A stretch of 64,000 nt of DNA from a bacterium (GCA_016124235.1 WGOC01000010.1:1-64000); one strand, 5' to 3'. Numbered from the stretch's first letter, positions 17,173-26,586 are shown. The notes: a model not told the origin generated them from the sequence alone. Numbers and translations: made by a program.

Positions 17173-17202
17173 TTGACTCAAAGTCACAACTTGCAAGTCA
17201 GT
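17173..17202. promoter_or_regulatory. Second TetR operator, in front of the exporter operon
   Basis: TTGACTCAAAGTCA at 17173-17186 repeats the tetR operator with one arm base changed (last A to C) and the same 3-base spacing. A further AAGTCAGTCAA half-site cluster follows at 17194-17204, and the permease start is at 17225. It lies between the tetR stop and the pump, so the pump can be transcribed independently of tetR. Confidence 0.65.
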
Positions 17203-17224
17203 CAAACCACCTCCACTCATTCGC

Positions 17225-18361
17225 ATGAACTTCGTCGCCCTACGCATGCTCACCGGTGATCGCGCCAAATACCTCGGCCTGATCTTCGCGATCGCGTTCA
17301 GCACCTTCCTGCTGGAAAACCAGACCAGCATCTTCGCGGGAATCATGAAACGCACCGGCAGCCAGATTGCCGATGTGATCGACGCAAACATCTGGGTCAT
17401 GGATCCGGCGACCCGTTACTTCGAGGAAACCAAGGCGCTCAAAGACACCGATCTCCTGCGCGTGCGCGGAGTGACTGGCGTGGACTACGCCGTCCGGCTT
17501 TTCAAAGGTCAACCCGTCGCGCGGACTCCCAAGGGAAATTTCTCCGCCGCGATCGTGATGGGCATTGACGACGCCACGCTGATCGGCGCACCGCGAAAAA
17601 TGATTCTTGGATCCTGGGAACGGCTGCGCGAGCCGCAGTCGATCGTGATTGATCGCGGCGGATACCAACTACTTTTTCCCGGAGAACCCTACCAACTCGG
17701 ACGCACGCTGGAGATGAACGATCACCTCGTGAAGATCGTTGGCATTTCGGACGCGAAAGCCCCGTTCGCCAGTTTTCCGATCATTCACGCGCGTTACTCC
17801 GAGGCGGTCAATTTCCTCGGGCGCGAACGCAGCCAGATGGCCTTTGTGCTCGCCCGCCCGGTCGCCGGTGTCACGCCGGAGGAACTGACGAAACGCATCG
17901 AAGCAGCCACCGGATTGAAAGCGCGAACGACGGATCAGTTTCGTTGGGACTGCATTAACTACTACCTCGAGAACACCGGCATCCCGGTCAACTTCGGCAT
18001 CACCATCGCAATCGCACTGATCGTCGGACTCGTGGTTTCGGGGCAAACGTTCTACCTCTTCACGGTCGAGAATTTGAAACAGTTCGGTGCGCTCAAGGCG
18101 ATCGGCGTCACGAACTGGCGGCTCGTCGGAATGATCCTGTTGCAGGCGGTGACGGTGGGTTTCATCGGCTACGCGTTTGGCACCGGGATGGGCGCCGCAT
18201 TCTTCGAATTCTTCGGCCGACAAATCGCCACGCGAGGAATCATCCTGATGTGGCAGAATGCCGTTGGTGTCGGCGTGCTGATGTTTCTCGTCGTGATCGG
18301 CGCGAGCTTGTTGAGCATCCGCCGCGTCCTCGTGCTCGAGCCCGCTACCGTATTCCGTTGA
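17225..18361 (+). CDS. FtsX-type ABC transporter permease (DevC-like)
   Basis: A 378-residue inner-membrane permease. The first transmembrane helix is near residues 15-37 (YLGLIFAIAFSTFLLENQTS). A periplasmic domain of about 200 residues follows (MacB_PCD type), then three helices: FGITIAIALIVGLVVSGQTF at about 255-275, a second around 298-320, and a third around 340-365 (GVGVLMFLVVIGASLLSIRR). The end VLVLEPATVFR is typical of DevC/FtsX permeases. It is the first of four genes (permease, ATPase, fusion protein, outer-membrane factor) that together make a one-step exporter across both membranes, comparable to DevBCA-TolC. Substrates in that family include glycolipids and siderophores, but none can be read from this sequence. 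Confidence 0.85.
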   Translation: MNFVALRMLTGDRAKYLGLIFAIAFSTFLLENQTSIFAGIMKRTGSQIADVIDANIWVMDPATRYFEETKALKDTDLLRVRGVTGVDYAVRLFKGQPVARTPKGNFSAAIVMGIDDATLIGAPRKMILGSWERLREPQSIVIDRGGYQLLFPGEPYQLGRTLEMNDHLVKIVGISDAKAPFASFPIIHARYSEAVNFLGRERSQMAFVLARPVAGVTPEELTKRIEAATGLKARTTDQFRWDCINYYLENTGIPVNFGITIAIALIVGLVVSGQTFYLFTVENLKQFGALKAIGVTNWRLVGMILLQAVTVGFIGYAFGTGMGAAFFEFFGRQIATRGIILMWQNAVGVGVLMFLVVIGASLLSIRRVLVLEPATVFR

Positions 18362-18379
18362 TTCATCATCCAACCCGTC

Positions 18380-19090
18380 ATGAACGCCCAACCAACATCG
18401 CAAACCGCCGCCGTTCGATGCCGATCCGTGCATAAACATTTTGGACAAGGCGACAACCGCATCCACGTTTTGCGCGGAGTCGATTTCGAGGCGAATCGCG
18501 GTCAACTTTCATTCCTCGTCGGACCGAGCGGTTGTGGCAAAACAACCCTGATTTCCGTGATTGCCGGACTGCTCGATACCACCGACGGCAAGGTGGAATT
18601 GTTCGGTGAAAACACCGAGGACATGGGCGCTGAACAACGCATTCTGTTTCGGCGACGCAACCTGGGGTTTGTGTTTCAGCAATACAATCTGTTGCCGGCT
18701 TTGACCGCCGCGGAAAATGCCGCCGTTCCGTTGCTGGCCGCGGGCGTCAAGAGGCAGGAAGCCGTTGATCGCGCCACCGATTTACTGGTCAAGCTCGGCC
18801 TCGAATCGCGCGCCAGGGAACTGCCGAACAAACTTTCCGGCGGCCAGCAACAACGCGTCGCCCTCGCGCGGGCGCTGGTTCATGAACCGCGTTTGATTGT
18901 CTGCGACGAACCGACGGCCGCGCTTGATCATGCCACGGGTGAAGCGGTGATGGAGTTGCTCGCCGGTTCGGCTGTTCACCCCGAGCGCGCGGTGATCGTC
19001 GTGACGCACGACAACCGTGTCTTTCATTTCGCCGACACCATCGCCCACATGGACGATGGCCGCATTCATCGCACCGAACACCGCAACTGA
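18380..19090 (+). CDS. ABC transporter ATPase (DevA/LolD-like)
   Basis: A 236-residue nucleotide-binding subunit: Walker A GPSGCGKTT at residues 48-56, Q-loop in FVFQQYNLLPALTAAEN, signature LSGGQQQRVALARAL near 153, Walker B LIVCDEPTAALD near 172, and a switch His in VVTHDNRVFHFAD. The sequence around the Q-loop is of the MacB/LolD/DevA class that pairs with FtsX-like permeases. The start at 18380 leaves an 18-base gap after the permease gene; the fusion-protein gene follows after 10 bases. It should energise export by the neighbouring permease. Confidence 0.9.
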   Translation: MNAQPTSQTAAVRCRSVHKHFGQGDNRIHVLRGVDFEANRGQLSFLVGPSGCGKTTLISVIAGLLDTTDGKVELFGENTEDMGAEQRILFRRRNLGFVFQQYNLLPALTAAENAAVPLLAAGVKRQEAVDRATDLLVKLGLESRARELPNKLSGGQQQRVALARALVHEPRLIVCDEPTAALDHATGEAVMELLAGSAVHPERAVIVVTHDNRVFHFADTIAHMDDGRIHRTEHRN

Positions 19091-19100
19091 AATTGAACTC

Positions 19101-20111
19101 ATGAAAAACTACCTCATCCCCGCGGCGGCCGTGGTCGTACTGACGCTCGCCACGGCGTCGATCGTCCGCACGCAGCCACAACGGCAGACCGCCGAGCCCC
19201 CCATTGCGCCGCCGCGCGCGACATTTGAAAAACGCGTCGCCGCCGTCGGGCTCGTGGAAGCCAGTTCGGAAAATATTTCGCTCAGCGCCCACATTCCCGG
19301 CGTCGTCGAGAAAGTCTGTGTCACCGTCGGGCAGGATGTGAAGGCCGGTGATCCACTCGTCAAACTGGACACCCGTGCACTCGAAGCTCAACTCCGTGAA
19401 CGCCGCAGCGACCTGGCGACCCGACAGGCGGCGGTCGCCACCGCGAAAGCCCGGGCGCAAGCGACGCGCGTTGCCTTGGCCGAAGCACAACGAATTCTCA
19501 AATCAGCCCAGGCGGTCGCCGATCCGCGCAGCATCAGTGCCGACGAATTGACGCGCCGAAGCAGTGCGGTGGACATCGCGCGTGCCGATGTTGATTCCGC
19601 GGACGCCGAAGTGAGCGCCGCCGACGCCGCGGTGGGGGCAGCCGAAGCCGCGATTAACGCCGTCGAAACGGATATCGCACGCAGCACAATTACCGCACCG
19701 ATCGACGGCCAGATTCTGCAATTGAAGATTCGGCCAGGCGAATATGCCGCGGCTGGGAACGCCGCGCAGCCGTGGCTCGTCATGGGACGGGTCAATCCGT
19801 TGAACGTCCGCGTCGACGTGGACGAGCACGAAGCATGGCGCGTGCAACCGACAGCGCCGGCGGTCGCGCAGGTGCGTGGCAACGCGAATCTCAGCACGCC
19901 ATTGAAGTTTGTTCGTTTTGAACCGTACGTGGTTCCGAAAACGTCGCTCACCGGCGCCAGCAACGAACGGGTGGACACCAGGGTCATGCAGGCGATATAC
20001 CGCGTGGAGCGCGCCGATCTGCCCTTATTCGTCGGTCAGCAGATGGACGTGTTCATCGATGCCAGCGGAATGCAGACGGCGATGGTCGACAACCAGCAAG
20101 GCAGACCATGA
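19101..20111 (+). CDS. HlyD-family membrane fusion protein (DevB-like)
   Basis: 336 residues starting at the ATG at 19101 (MKNYLIPAAAVVVLTLATAS), an N-terminal membrane anchor. A beta-barrel and lipoyl half motif (SAHIPGVVEKVCVTVGQDVK, about residues 58-77) is followed by a long Ala/Arg/Glu-rich coiled coil (about 90-190). The second lipoyl half is TITAPIDGQILQLKIRPGEY, and the beta-barrel domain follows. This order is the standard periplasmic adaptor that links the inner-membrane pump to an outer-membrane channel, encoded directly downstream. Confidence 0.85.
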   Translation: MKNYLIPAAAVVVLTLATASIVRTQPQRQTAEPPIAPPRATFEKRVAAVGLVEASSENISLSAHIPGVVEKVCVTVGQDVKAGDPLVKLDTRALEAQLRERRSDLATRQAAVATAKARAQATRVALAEAQRILKSAQAVADPRSISADELTRRSSAVDIARADVDSADAEVSAADAAVGAAEAAINAVETDIARSTITAPIDGQILQLKIRPGEYAAAGNAAQPWLVMGRVNPLNVRVDVDEHEAWRVQPTAPAVAQVRGNANLSTPLKFVRFEPYVVPKTSLTGASNERVDTRVMQAIYRVERADLPLFVGQQMDVFIDASGMQTAMVDNQQGRP

Positions 20112-20251
20112 AATTCACCGTTCAGTTTCGCAACACACCGGCGGAGCTCGTTTCAATTTCCCGGCGAACGGAGATTGAAGGGCAGTCAGCGCGAACAACA
20201 TTGCCGTCGCGATTTGGCAGTCGTGATAAATCGATTAACTTTCAGAAATTG

Positions 20252-21757
20252 ATGACACATACAGATTCTGTCCGGACCCGAAAATCGCGACGCATTCCGC
20301 CCGGCATCGTGCTGGCACCAATCCTCGCACTGGCGCTCGCCGGTTGCAAAGTCGGGCCGGATTATCACCCACCGCAGACTTCGTTGCCGAGTGGTTTCAC
20401 GAGCAAAGTCGCCGCGGCCCAGACGAACGCTGCACCCGCCGAAGCGCTCGCCCATTGGTGGACCCTTTTCAAAGATGCGCAGCTCGACGGACTCATCAAC
20501 GAAGCGGCCACCGCCAACCACGATTTGCGATTGGCCCAGGCGCGCGTGCAGGAGGCCCGCGCCTTGCGCGGCATGACCCGTTCATCCCTGTTCCCTCAAC
20601 TCAATGCGTCGGGCGCCTATCAACGCTCGCGCACAAGCGCCAACACGATTCAGGGCGAACAATTACAGAAGATTGGTCTGCCGTTGACGCAGGACAATTT
20701 CAATGCCGGCTTCGACATGAATTGGGAAATCGACGTCTTCGGCGGCAATCGGCGGAGCCTCGACGCGGCCCAAGCCGGACTGGAATCCGCGCAGGAAGTG
20801 GTCAATGGAACGCTCGTTTCCGTGATGGCGGAAGTTGGCCTCGCCTACATCGATTTGCGCGGTCTGCAAAAACAACTCGCCGTTGCGAAGGACAATTTAC
20901 ACGCGCAGGAAGAGGTACTGACGCTGACACATGACCGCTACCAGGCCGGCCTTTCCAGCGAACTCGACAGTGCCCGGGCGCAGGCCCAGGTGTCGGCCAC
21001 GGCGGCGTTGATTCCGCCGTTGGAGCAGGCGATTCAAACCACCGAACATCGACTCGCTGTTCTGCTGGGCAAAACGCCCGGCGAGCTGAACGATCAACTC
21101 GCCAAGGCTGAGCCCATTCCCTCGGCGGCGGCAATGGTTCCCGTCGGCCTGCCGTCGGATTTGTTGCGCCGCCGGCCGGACATTCGCCGCGCGGAACGCG
21201 ATCTGGCCGCGTCGACCGCCCGGATCGGTGTGGCGACCGCCGAGTTGTTTCCGAAATTCTACCTGACCGGTGCGGCCCAATTGCAAAGCATCGAGGCGAA
21301 GGATTTCTTCGACGGCGGCAGTCGTTACTGGTCGTTGGGTCCGACCTTTCGCTGGCCGATTTTCGAAGCCGGCCGGATTCGGCAAAACATCAAAGTGGAA
21401 AGCGCGCGCCAGGAACAGGCGGCCATTCGTTACGAGAAGACTGTTTTGACCTCGCTTGAGGAAGTCGAAAACGCACTCGTCGCCTACGGCAAGGAACAGG
21501 AACGCCACCGAGCACTCGTCGAATCTGAAAACGCGAGCCAGCGCGCCGTCACGCTCGCCACCGATCAATTCCGCAGCGGGCTGGTGGATTTCCTCAATGT
21601 GCTGGAAGCCGAACGTTCGCTTTACGCGAGCCAGAACGAACTGGCCGTCAGCGAGCGCACGCTCAGCCAAAATGCGATTCGTTTGTTCAAGGCGCTCGGC
21701 GGTGGCTGGCCCGCGCCGGACAACGCGGATACCACAAACCTTTCCGCGTCACACTGA
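20252..21757 (+). CDS. Outer-membrane efflux factor lipoprotein (NodT/OprM type)
   Basis: Starts at the ATG at 20252 (MTHTDSVRTRKSRRIPPG), giving a lipoprotein signal with lipobox ALAGC followed by KVGPDYHPP, a hallmark of NodT-family channels. The rest shows two TolC repeats, each with coiled-coil helices (LRLAQARVQEARALRGMTRS; VGLPSDLLRRRPDIRRAERD is diagnostic), and a final helix LVDFLNVLEAERSLYASQNEL. It would form the trimeric outer-membrane duct for the exporter. An upstream in-frame ATG at 20108 overlaps the adaptor gene end by 4 bases, but its 48 extra residues precede the signal peptide and look non-coding. Confidence 0.88.
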   Translation: MTHTDSVRTRKSRRIPPGIVLAPILALALAGCKVGPDYHPPQTSLPSGFTSKVAAAQTNAAPAEALAHWWTLFKDAQLDGLINEAATANHDLRLAQARVQEARALRGMTRSSLFPQLNASGAYQRSRTSANTIQGEQLQKIGLPLTQDNFNAGFDMNWEIDVFGGNRRSLDAAQAGLESAQEVVNGTLVSVMAEVGLAYIDLRGLQKQLAVAKDNLHAQEEVLTLTHDRYQAGLSSELDSARAQAQVSATAALIPPLEQAIQTTEHRLAVLLGKTPGELNDQLAKAEPIPSAAAMVPVGLPSDLLRRRPDIRRAERDLAASTARIGVATAELFPKFYLTGAAQLQSIEAKDFFDGGSRYWSLGPTFRWPIFEAGRIRQNIKVESARQEQAAIRYEKTVLTSLEEVENALVAYGKEQERHRALVESENASQRAVTLATDQFRSGLVDFLNVLEAERSLYASQNELAVSERTLSQNAIRLFKALGGGWPAPDNADTTNLSASH

Positions 21758-21831
21758 ACGGGAACAAGTGATCAATGAGGATCGGGCTGGGCAGGGCGCG
21801 TGTGTTCGAGCACTCTGCCAGCAAATCCGTT

Positions 21832-22647
21832 CTAACGGCGATCAAAAGGCGGCGCTCCCATGCTGCTGTTCGCAGGAGATGAAATTGGATCACCGCGTTT
21901 GTTGACAATCGCGGCGGCAAGTCCGAGCGCAAGCAGTGTCATCGCAATCACCCACAAAACTCTTACCCAGATTCCAGTTCGCGTGAAAACCAGATAGGTT
22001 AGCACGTAGAAGAAACTGGCCAGCCAGAGGATGGACAATGGCCAGACCAGGATTCCCAATTCCGCGTTGGTGAATTCACGTCCGAGCACGACGATGGCAA
22101 TCGTTCCGAGAACCGTTCCCATCATCATAAACACCCCTGCCCAAAAGTTGATCCGCGACCAGATAGTCGTCACCGGCTTGACGAGCTGGGGAAATTGTCG
22201 CTCCAAACGATCAAAATTGAAACGTCCTTCGTAGGTCGCAGACACCGCTCTGTCCACATCGAAGCGTTCACCTCGTATGATGTGCCCATGGAGCTCTTGA
22301 ATCGTAGCCTTGAAAGCGGAGATGCGACCCTGAGCCTCTGCAAGTTCGAAACTCTCCTTTGTATCGAACGTGAGAGTGTAGTGCGGCCAGCCCATCGACG
22401 GCTCCGACTTGAAGCTGGGTGTTGGACCGTCGAAATCGCGAAAGGCATCCTCGAACACTTTCAGTTCATACCGCCGCCTGGCTTTCTCGACAGCGGATGC
22501 ATAAACGAACCAGAACGAGATTGTCGGAACCGCGAGCAGCAACCACACCGGACGCCCAAGACATGCCGCGATCACTCCGGCCACGATAACGGCGAGGCTC
22601 ATTAAACAACCCCAGTTGTTCAGGCGTTGTTGGGACTCCGGGCTCAT
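21832..22647 (-). CDS. Membrane protein of unknown function
   Basis: A 271-residue protein that I do not recognise. Two transmembrane helices lie near the N-terminus (about residues 16-32 and 34-52). A soluble, charged middle of about 110 residues starts at KARRRYELKVFEDAFRDF. Three more helices lie near the C-terminus (about 165-190, 198-222, 227-250). The cytosolic part contains repeated Phe/Asp/Arg-rich segments but no known motif. It is transcribed against the exporter operon and diverges from the pirin gene; nothing in the context suggests a role. Confidence 0.6.
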   Translation of the reverse strand: MSPESQQRLNNWGCLMSLAVIVAGVIAACLGRPVWLLLAVPTISFWFVYASAVEKARRRYELKVFEDAFRDFDGPTPSFKSEPSMGWPHYTLTFDTKESFELAEAQGRISAFKATIQELHGHIIRGERFDVDRAVSATYEGRFNFDRLERQFPQLVKPVTTIWSRINFWAGVFMMMGTVLGTIAIVVLGREFTNAELGILVWPLSILWLASFFYVLTYLVFTRTGIWVRVLWVIAMTLLALGLAAAIVNKRGDPISSPANSSMGAPPFDRR

Positions 22648-22781
22648 TCGTTGGGAGTAGTGTTCTATCGTCGGTGCAATTCAATTGAAAGTCTGATCGC
22701 CTTTAGCCATACCCTGCGGGTATCGTGAGCGAAGCAACATAGTATTACACCGGCCGCCGGATACGTGATTATTTTCTGCTC

Positions 22782-23477
22782 ATGACAAAGATACGCAAAG
22801 CAAATGACCGGGGAGCCGCCCAACATGGCTGGCTCGACACACGATTCACGTTCAGCTTCGCGGATTATTACGACCCGCAACACATGGGTTTCCGCTCGTT
22901 GCGCGTGATCAACGACGATCGGATCGCGGGCGGTGGCGGCTTTGACACTCATCCGCATCGCGACATGGAAATCATCACCTACGTGCTCAGCGGCGCGCTC
23001 GAGCACAAGGACTCGATGGGCAACGGCCGCGTGATCCGGCCCGGCGAATTCCAGTATATGGCCGCCGGCACGGGGGTTTATCACAGCGAATTCAACCCGT
23101 CGCCCAGCGAGCCGGTGCACCTGCTGCAAATGTGGGTCCTGCCGGACAAGCGCGGGTACGAACCACGTTACGCCGAGAAGAAAGTTGTGGACGCCAAAAC
23201 CGGCCGGTTCCACCTGATCACGAGCAAGACCGGCCGCGACGGAAGTCTGGCGATCAATCAGGACACCGAACTGTTGCTGGGCAAGTTCAAGGCTGGCGAA
23301 CAGGTGAGCCATCCATTGAGGCCGCGCCGGCACGCGTGGGTACACGTTGCCGAAGGTGACGTCGAACTCAACGGCCAGAAATTGACCGGCGGCGACGGAG
23401 TCGAGGTGAGCGACGAGCAGGAACTCCAGTTCACCGGCAGGTCCGACGCACAGGTGCTGGTGTTCGACATGAACTGA
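22782..23477 (+). CDS. Pirin-family protein (YhhW-like)
   Basis: A 231-residue bicupin. THPHRDMEIITYVLSGALEH at about residues 54-73 carries the His-His-Glu metal ligands of the N-terminal cupin, and GVYHSEFNPSPSEPVHLLQMW provides the next ligand and the cupin end. The second cupin lacks metal ligands, as in other bacterial pirins. Known relatives include the E. coli quercetinase YhhW and redox-linked regulators. The gene heads a group of SDR, YceI and old-yellow-enzyme genes on the same strand, which would fit a role in handling quinones or other electrophiles, but that is inference. Confidence 0.85.
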   Translation: MTKIRKANDRGAAQHGWLDTRFTFSFADYYDPQHMGFRSLRVINDDRIAGGGGFDTHPHRDMEIITYVLSGALEHKDSMGNGRVIRPGEFQYMAAGTGVYHSEFNPSPSEPVHLLQMWVLPDKRGYEPRYAEKKVVDAKTGRFHLITSKTGRDGSLAINQDTELLLGKFKAGEQVSHPLRPRRHAWVHVAEGDVELNGQKLTGGDGVEVSDEQELQFTGRSDAQVLVFDMN

Positions 23478-23483
23478 CACTAT

Positions 23484-23521
23484 TGACGGCCGGAAATTCT
23501 CGGGAAGATTTCCGGCCGTCA
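23484..23521. terminator. Strong hairpin after the pirin gene
   Basis: A perfect 14 bp stem (TGACGGCCGGAAAT at 23484-23497 and its complement at 23508-23521) with a 10-base loop starts 7 bases after the pirin stop. There is no T-run after it, so it may be a weak or factor-assisted terminator, or a structure that protects the message end. Confidence 0.5.
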
Positions 23522-23550
23522 CATCTCAAACGCTGAACGCAGGGAACCAA

Positions 23551-24312
23551 ATGAACTCACTGGAAAACAAAGTTGCCATTGTCACGGGCGGAACATCGGG
23601 CATCGGACGCGCAGCCGCCGTCGCCCTCGCCGCAGCCGGCGCAAAAGTTGTCGTGGCCGGTCGGCGCGAAAAGGAAGGCGCGGAAACGATCGAGTTGATC
23701 AGCAAGGCGGGCGGCACGGGCCTTTTCGTCCGCACGGACGTCACCAAGGAATCGGATCTCGCGGCGCTCGTGCAAAAGACCGTTGAAAAATTTGGACGGC
23801 TGGACATCGCATTCAACAACGCCGGCGCGGCCGTCGAAAAAGCGATGCCCGTCACGGAAGTAACCGAGGAGGCTTATCGAAAACTTTTCGACATCAACGT
23901 TTGGGGCATTCTCGCGGCGATCAAGCACGAGGTTCCCGCGATGCTCAAGAACGGCGGCGGTTCGATCATCAACACCTCCAGTGTCGGTGGCCAGATTGGC
24001 ATGCCCACCGCCGCAATCTACGTGGCGACCAAACATGCCGTCGAAGGGATCACCCGCACCGCCGCGCTGGAACTTGCAAAGCAGGGCATCCGCGTCAACG
24101 CCGTCGCGCCCGCCGCGATTGAGACCGACATGATCGATCAATTCGTGGGCAAGGAAGGCCCGATGCGTGACTATTTGACCGGACTGCACCCGATCGGTCG
24201 CATGGGCAAGCCATCGGAGGTCGCCGATGCGGTCGTCTGGCTCGCGAGCGATCAGTCGAGCTTCGTCACCGGGCACAGTTTATTGGTCGATGGAGGCTTT
24301 ACCGCACAGTAA
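23551..24312 (+). CDS. SDR-family oxidoreductase
   Basis: A classical short-chain dehydrogenase of 253 residues. The cofactor motif VTGGTSGIGRAAA is at residues 11-23. NNAG follows, then the active-site Ser in IINTSSVGGQIG and the YVATK catalytic Tyr-x-x-x-Lys. AIETDM and SFVTGHSLLVDGGFT close the protein. Arg at the first helix and GRR after strand 2 suggest NADP(H). It resembles glucose-1-dehydrogenase and 3-oxoacyl-reductase-like enzymes, but the substrate cannot be read from sequence. Confidence 0.88.
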   Translation: MNSLENKVAIVTGGTSGIGRAAAVALAAAGAKVVVAGRREKEGAETIELISKAGGTGLFVRTDVTKESDLAALVQKTVEKFGRLDIAFNNAGAAVEKAMPVTEVTEEAYRKLFDINVWGILAAIKHEVPAMLKNGGGSIINTSSVGGQIGMPTAAIYVATKHAVEGITRTAALELAKQGIRVNAVAPAAIETDMIDQFVGKEGPMRDYLTGLHPIGRMGKPSEVADAVVWLASDQSSFVTGHSLLVDGGFTAQ

Positions 24313-24333
24313 TCGATCGACACGATCGCGCTC

Positions 24334-24615
24334 ATGAACCGCAAACTCGCCGCTTCGCTGTTGCTCGGTCTGGCTCTATTCGATGCCCTGGCTTCACTGA
24401 TTTTTTGGACCGCCAAAGGGGCCAATACCGGCTGGACCAAATCCCAGGTGGAAGTGGTCAAAGTCGATGAAGTGACCGGCATCGAAGGTCGCACTTGGGA
24501 AAAGCGCTTCGTGCCGGGGGTCGAACTTCTGGGCATGTGCTGGCTCGGCGCCGGCGCGATGGCGACGATCGCAATCCTGATTCGAAAAGAAGACAAAAAG
24601 AACCAAACAACATGA
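24334..24615 (+). CDS. Small membrane protein of unknown function
   Basis: A 93-residue protein with an N-terminal hydrophobic helix (about residues 7-27), a soluble loop (VEVVKVDEVTGIEGRTWEKR) and a second helix (about 62-83), ending in a Lys-rich tail. Its stop overlaps the start of the yceI-like gene (ATGA-type), which supports translation as part of the same operon. No family recognised. Confidence 0.6.
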   Translation: MNRKLAASLLLGLALFDALASLIFWTAKGANTGWTKSQVEVVKVDEVTGIEGRTWEKRFVPGVELLGMCWLGAGAMATIAILIRKEDKKNQTT

Positions 24616-25226
24616 AGAAAACCATCCTCACACTCACCGCCGCCGCTGCCCTCATCGGATCTGTTTGCGGCGAAACAATGACATTCGATTTCAAGGATCC
24701 GAAGGGCGTGAACAACGCCACGTTCAAGCTCGATGCACCGCTCGAAGCCGTGAACGGCAGCGCCAACGGGATCAGCGGCACGATTGCGTTCAACCCGGAA
24801 GATCCGTCCGCGACTTCAGGAAAAATCGTCGTGGACGCCAAAACGTTGATGGTGCCCAACCCGATGATGAAACAGCACCTCCACGGCGACATGTGGATGA
24901 ACACGGAGAAATACGGCGAGATCACGTTTGAAGCGAAGTCCCTCGACAACGTGAAACAAAACGGCATTAACACCACTGCCGATGTCACCGGCACGTTGAA
25001 GATCAAGGATGTCACCAAGGAAATCACCGTCCCCGTGAAGTTCACCTATCTGAAAGACAAACTCGGGCAACGCGTGCCGAACATGAAAGGTGATTTGCTG
25101 GTCATCCGTTCGAATTTCACGATCAAGCGCGCCGACTTCGGCATCAACCCCGGCCAGATGGAAGACAAGGTCTCCGACGAGATTGAATTATCGCTGAGCG
25201 TTGCCGGCGCCGCGCCCAGGAACTGA
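24612..25226 (+). CDS. YceI-family lipid-binding periplasmic protein
   Basis: A 204-residue protein starting at the ATG at 24612 with a signal peptide (MKKTILTLTAAAALIGSVCG). The mature part is a YceI lipocalin-like barrel: FDFKDPKGVNNATFKLDAPL, SGTIAFNPEDPSATSGKIVV, a GDMWMNTEKYGEITFEAKSL block and a final VSDEIELSLSV strand. YceI proteins bind isoprenoid quinones or fatty acids in the periplasm. Overlap with the preceding small gene and position next to SDR and old-yellow-enzyme genes point to quinone or lipid redox metabolism. Confidence 0.85.
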   Translation: MKKTILTLTAAAALIGSVCGETMTFDFKDPKGVNNATFKLDAPLEAVNGSANGISGTIAFNPEDPSATSGKIVVDAKTLMVPNPMMKQHLHGDMWMNTEKYGEITFEAKSLDNVKQNGINTTADVTGTLKIKDVTKEITVPVKFTYLKDKLGQRVPNMKGDLLVIRSNFTIKRADFGINPGQMEDKVSDEIELSLSVAGAAPRN

Positions 25227-25435
25227 TAAGAGCACGATTCCAGATTCCCAAAGCCGAAATATGGAACTTATAACTGCACTGGATCGTCAGCTCGCCATCG
25301 ACGACGCGTCGCTCACAAAAGTCCGAAGGGACAAGGCGCAATTGGTGCACCACATCTGACAAGGTGCGGACAGCGACGAACGATCTGGTTGACCAAGGTC
25401 CACCCTCACCTGAACCGAAAGCCATCGAACACCCC

Positions 25436-26554
25436 ATGAGCAGCCCTCGCTTACTCTCGCCTTTTCAAATGCACGAACTCGCTCTGAAGAACCGCGTCGT
25501 GCTCGCGCCCTTGACCCGTTCCCGGGCCGGCGCGGAACGGATCCCAAACGATTTGATGGCCGAATATTATCGCAAACGGACCAGCGCCGGCTTGTTGATC
25601 ACGGAAGCGACCACCATTTCCGAACAAGGCATCGGTTGGCTCAATAATCCGGGTATTTTCAACGACGACCAGGTCGAAGGTTGGAAACGAGTGACGCGGG
25701 CCGTGCATGAAACGGGCACGCCCATTTTCATGCAGCTTTGGCATTGCGGCCGGGCATCACACAGCACGTTTCGGGCGGATCGCTCATTGCCGGTTTCGTC
25801 ATCGGCAGTCAAACTGAACGGTGATTCGATTCATGCGCCGGCCGGGAAACAATCTTACGAAATACCGCGCGCACTGGACACGGACGAAGTTGCGCTGGTC
25901 GTGCAGGATTACCGACGCGCGGCAGAACGGGCCCGTTCCGCTGGTTTCGACGGCATCGAACTGCACGGCGCCAACGGCTACCTGATCGATCAGTTTCTGC
26001 AATCGAAAATCAATCAACGCACCGATCGCTACGGAGGCTCGGTTGAAAATCGTTTTCAGTTTCTGCGGGAAATTGTCGAGGCCGTGATCACGGTCTTTCC
26101 GGCGCATCGGGTCGGCGTGCGCTTGTCGCCGAACGGCGTGTTCAATGACACAGGCTCACCTGATTTCCGCGAGATGTTCCGCTACGCCGCCGGCGAATTG
26201 AACCGTTACGAACTCGCCTACCTGCACGTGATGGATGGCCTGGCCTTCGGTTTTCACAAGCTCGGCGAGCCGATCACCTTGCGGGAAGCGCGAGAGGTTT
26301 TTACGGGGCCGTTGATGGGCAATTGCGGTTACACCCAGGAAACCGCGGAGGCGGCCATTGCCAGCGGGGACGCCGACATGATCGCCTTCGGTCGGCCTTT
26401 CATCAGCAACCCGGATCTGGTTGACCGGTTTGCCCACGACTGGCCGCTCGCCGAGGAGGCCCCGATGAATCTGTGGTATTCTTTTGATCCGAACGGCTAC
26501 ACCGACTGGCCGACCTACCGCGAACAAAACGCAGGTATCGCTGCCGCGAGTTGA
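25436..26554 (+). CDS. Old yellow enzyme / alkene reductase (NemA-like)
   Basis: A 372-residue flavin (FMN) TIM-barrel enzyme reducing activated C=C bonds or nitro groups with NADPH. Typical motifs: LLSPFQMHELALKNRVVLAP, then PLTRSRAG, HCGRASH, GFDGIELHGANGYLIDQFLQ, TDRYGGSVENR and FGRPFISNPDLVDR. The start at 25436 fits the conserved N-terminus. A rho-independent terminator stands 33 bases after the stop. It closes the pirin-SDR-YceI gene group, suggesting detoxification of electrophiles such as quinones or maleimides. Confidence 0.88.
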   Translation: MSSPRLLSPFQMHELALKNRVVLAPLTRSRAGAERIPNDLMAEYYRKRTSAGLLITEATTISEQGIGWLNNPGIFNDDQVEGWKRVTRAVHETGTPIFMQLWHCGRASHSTFRADRSLPVSSSAVKLNGDSIHAPAGKQSYEIPRALDTDEVALVVQDYRRAAERARSAGFDGIELHGANGYLIDQFLQSKINQRTDRYGGSVENRFQFLREIVEAVITVFPAHRVGVRLSPNGVFNDTGSPDFREMFRYAAGELNRYELAYLHVMDGLAFGFHKLGEPITLREAREVFTGPLMGNCGYTQETAEAAIASGDADMIAFGRPFISNPDLVDRFAHDWPLAEEAPMNLWYSFDPNGYTDWPTYREQNAGIAAAS

Positions 26555-26586
26555 TCAACGGCGAAAGGAAACGACGTCCAATAAAC

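Noticed and set aside
25261..25359. A 32-codon ORF (MELITALDRQLAIDDASL...) between the YceI and reductase genes
   Set aside because: It has a plausible composition but no clear ribosome binding site or recognisable motif; too short to claim as a gene.
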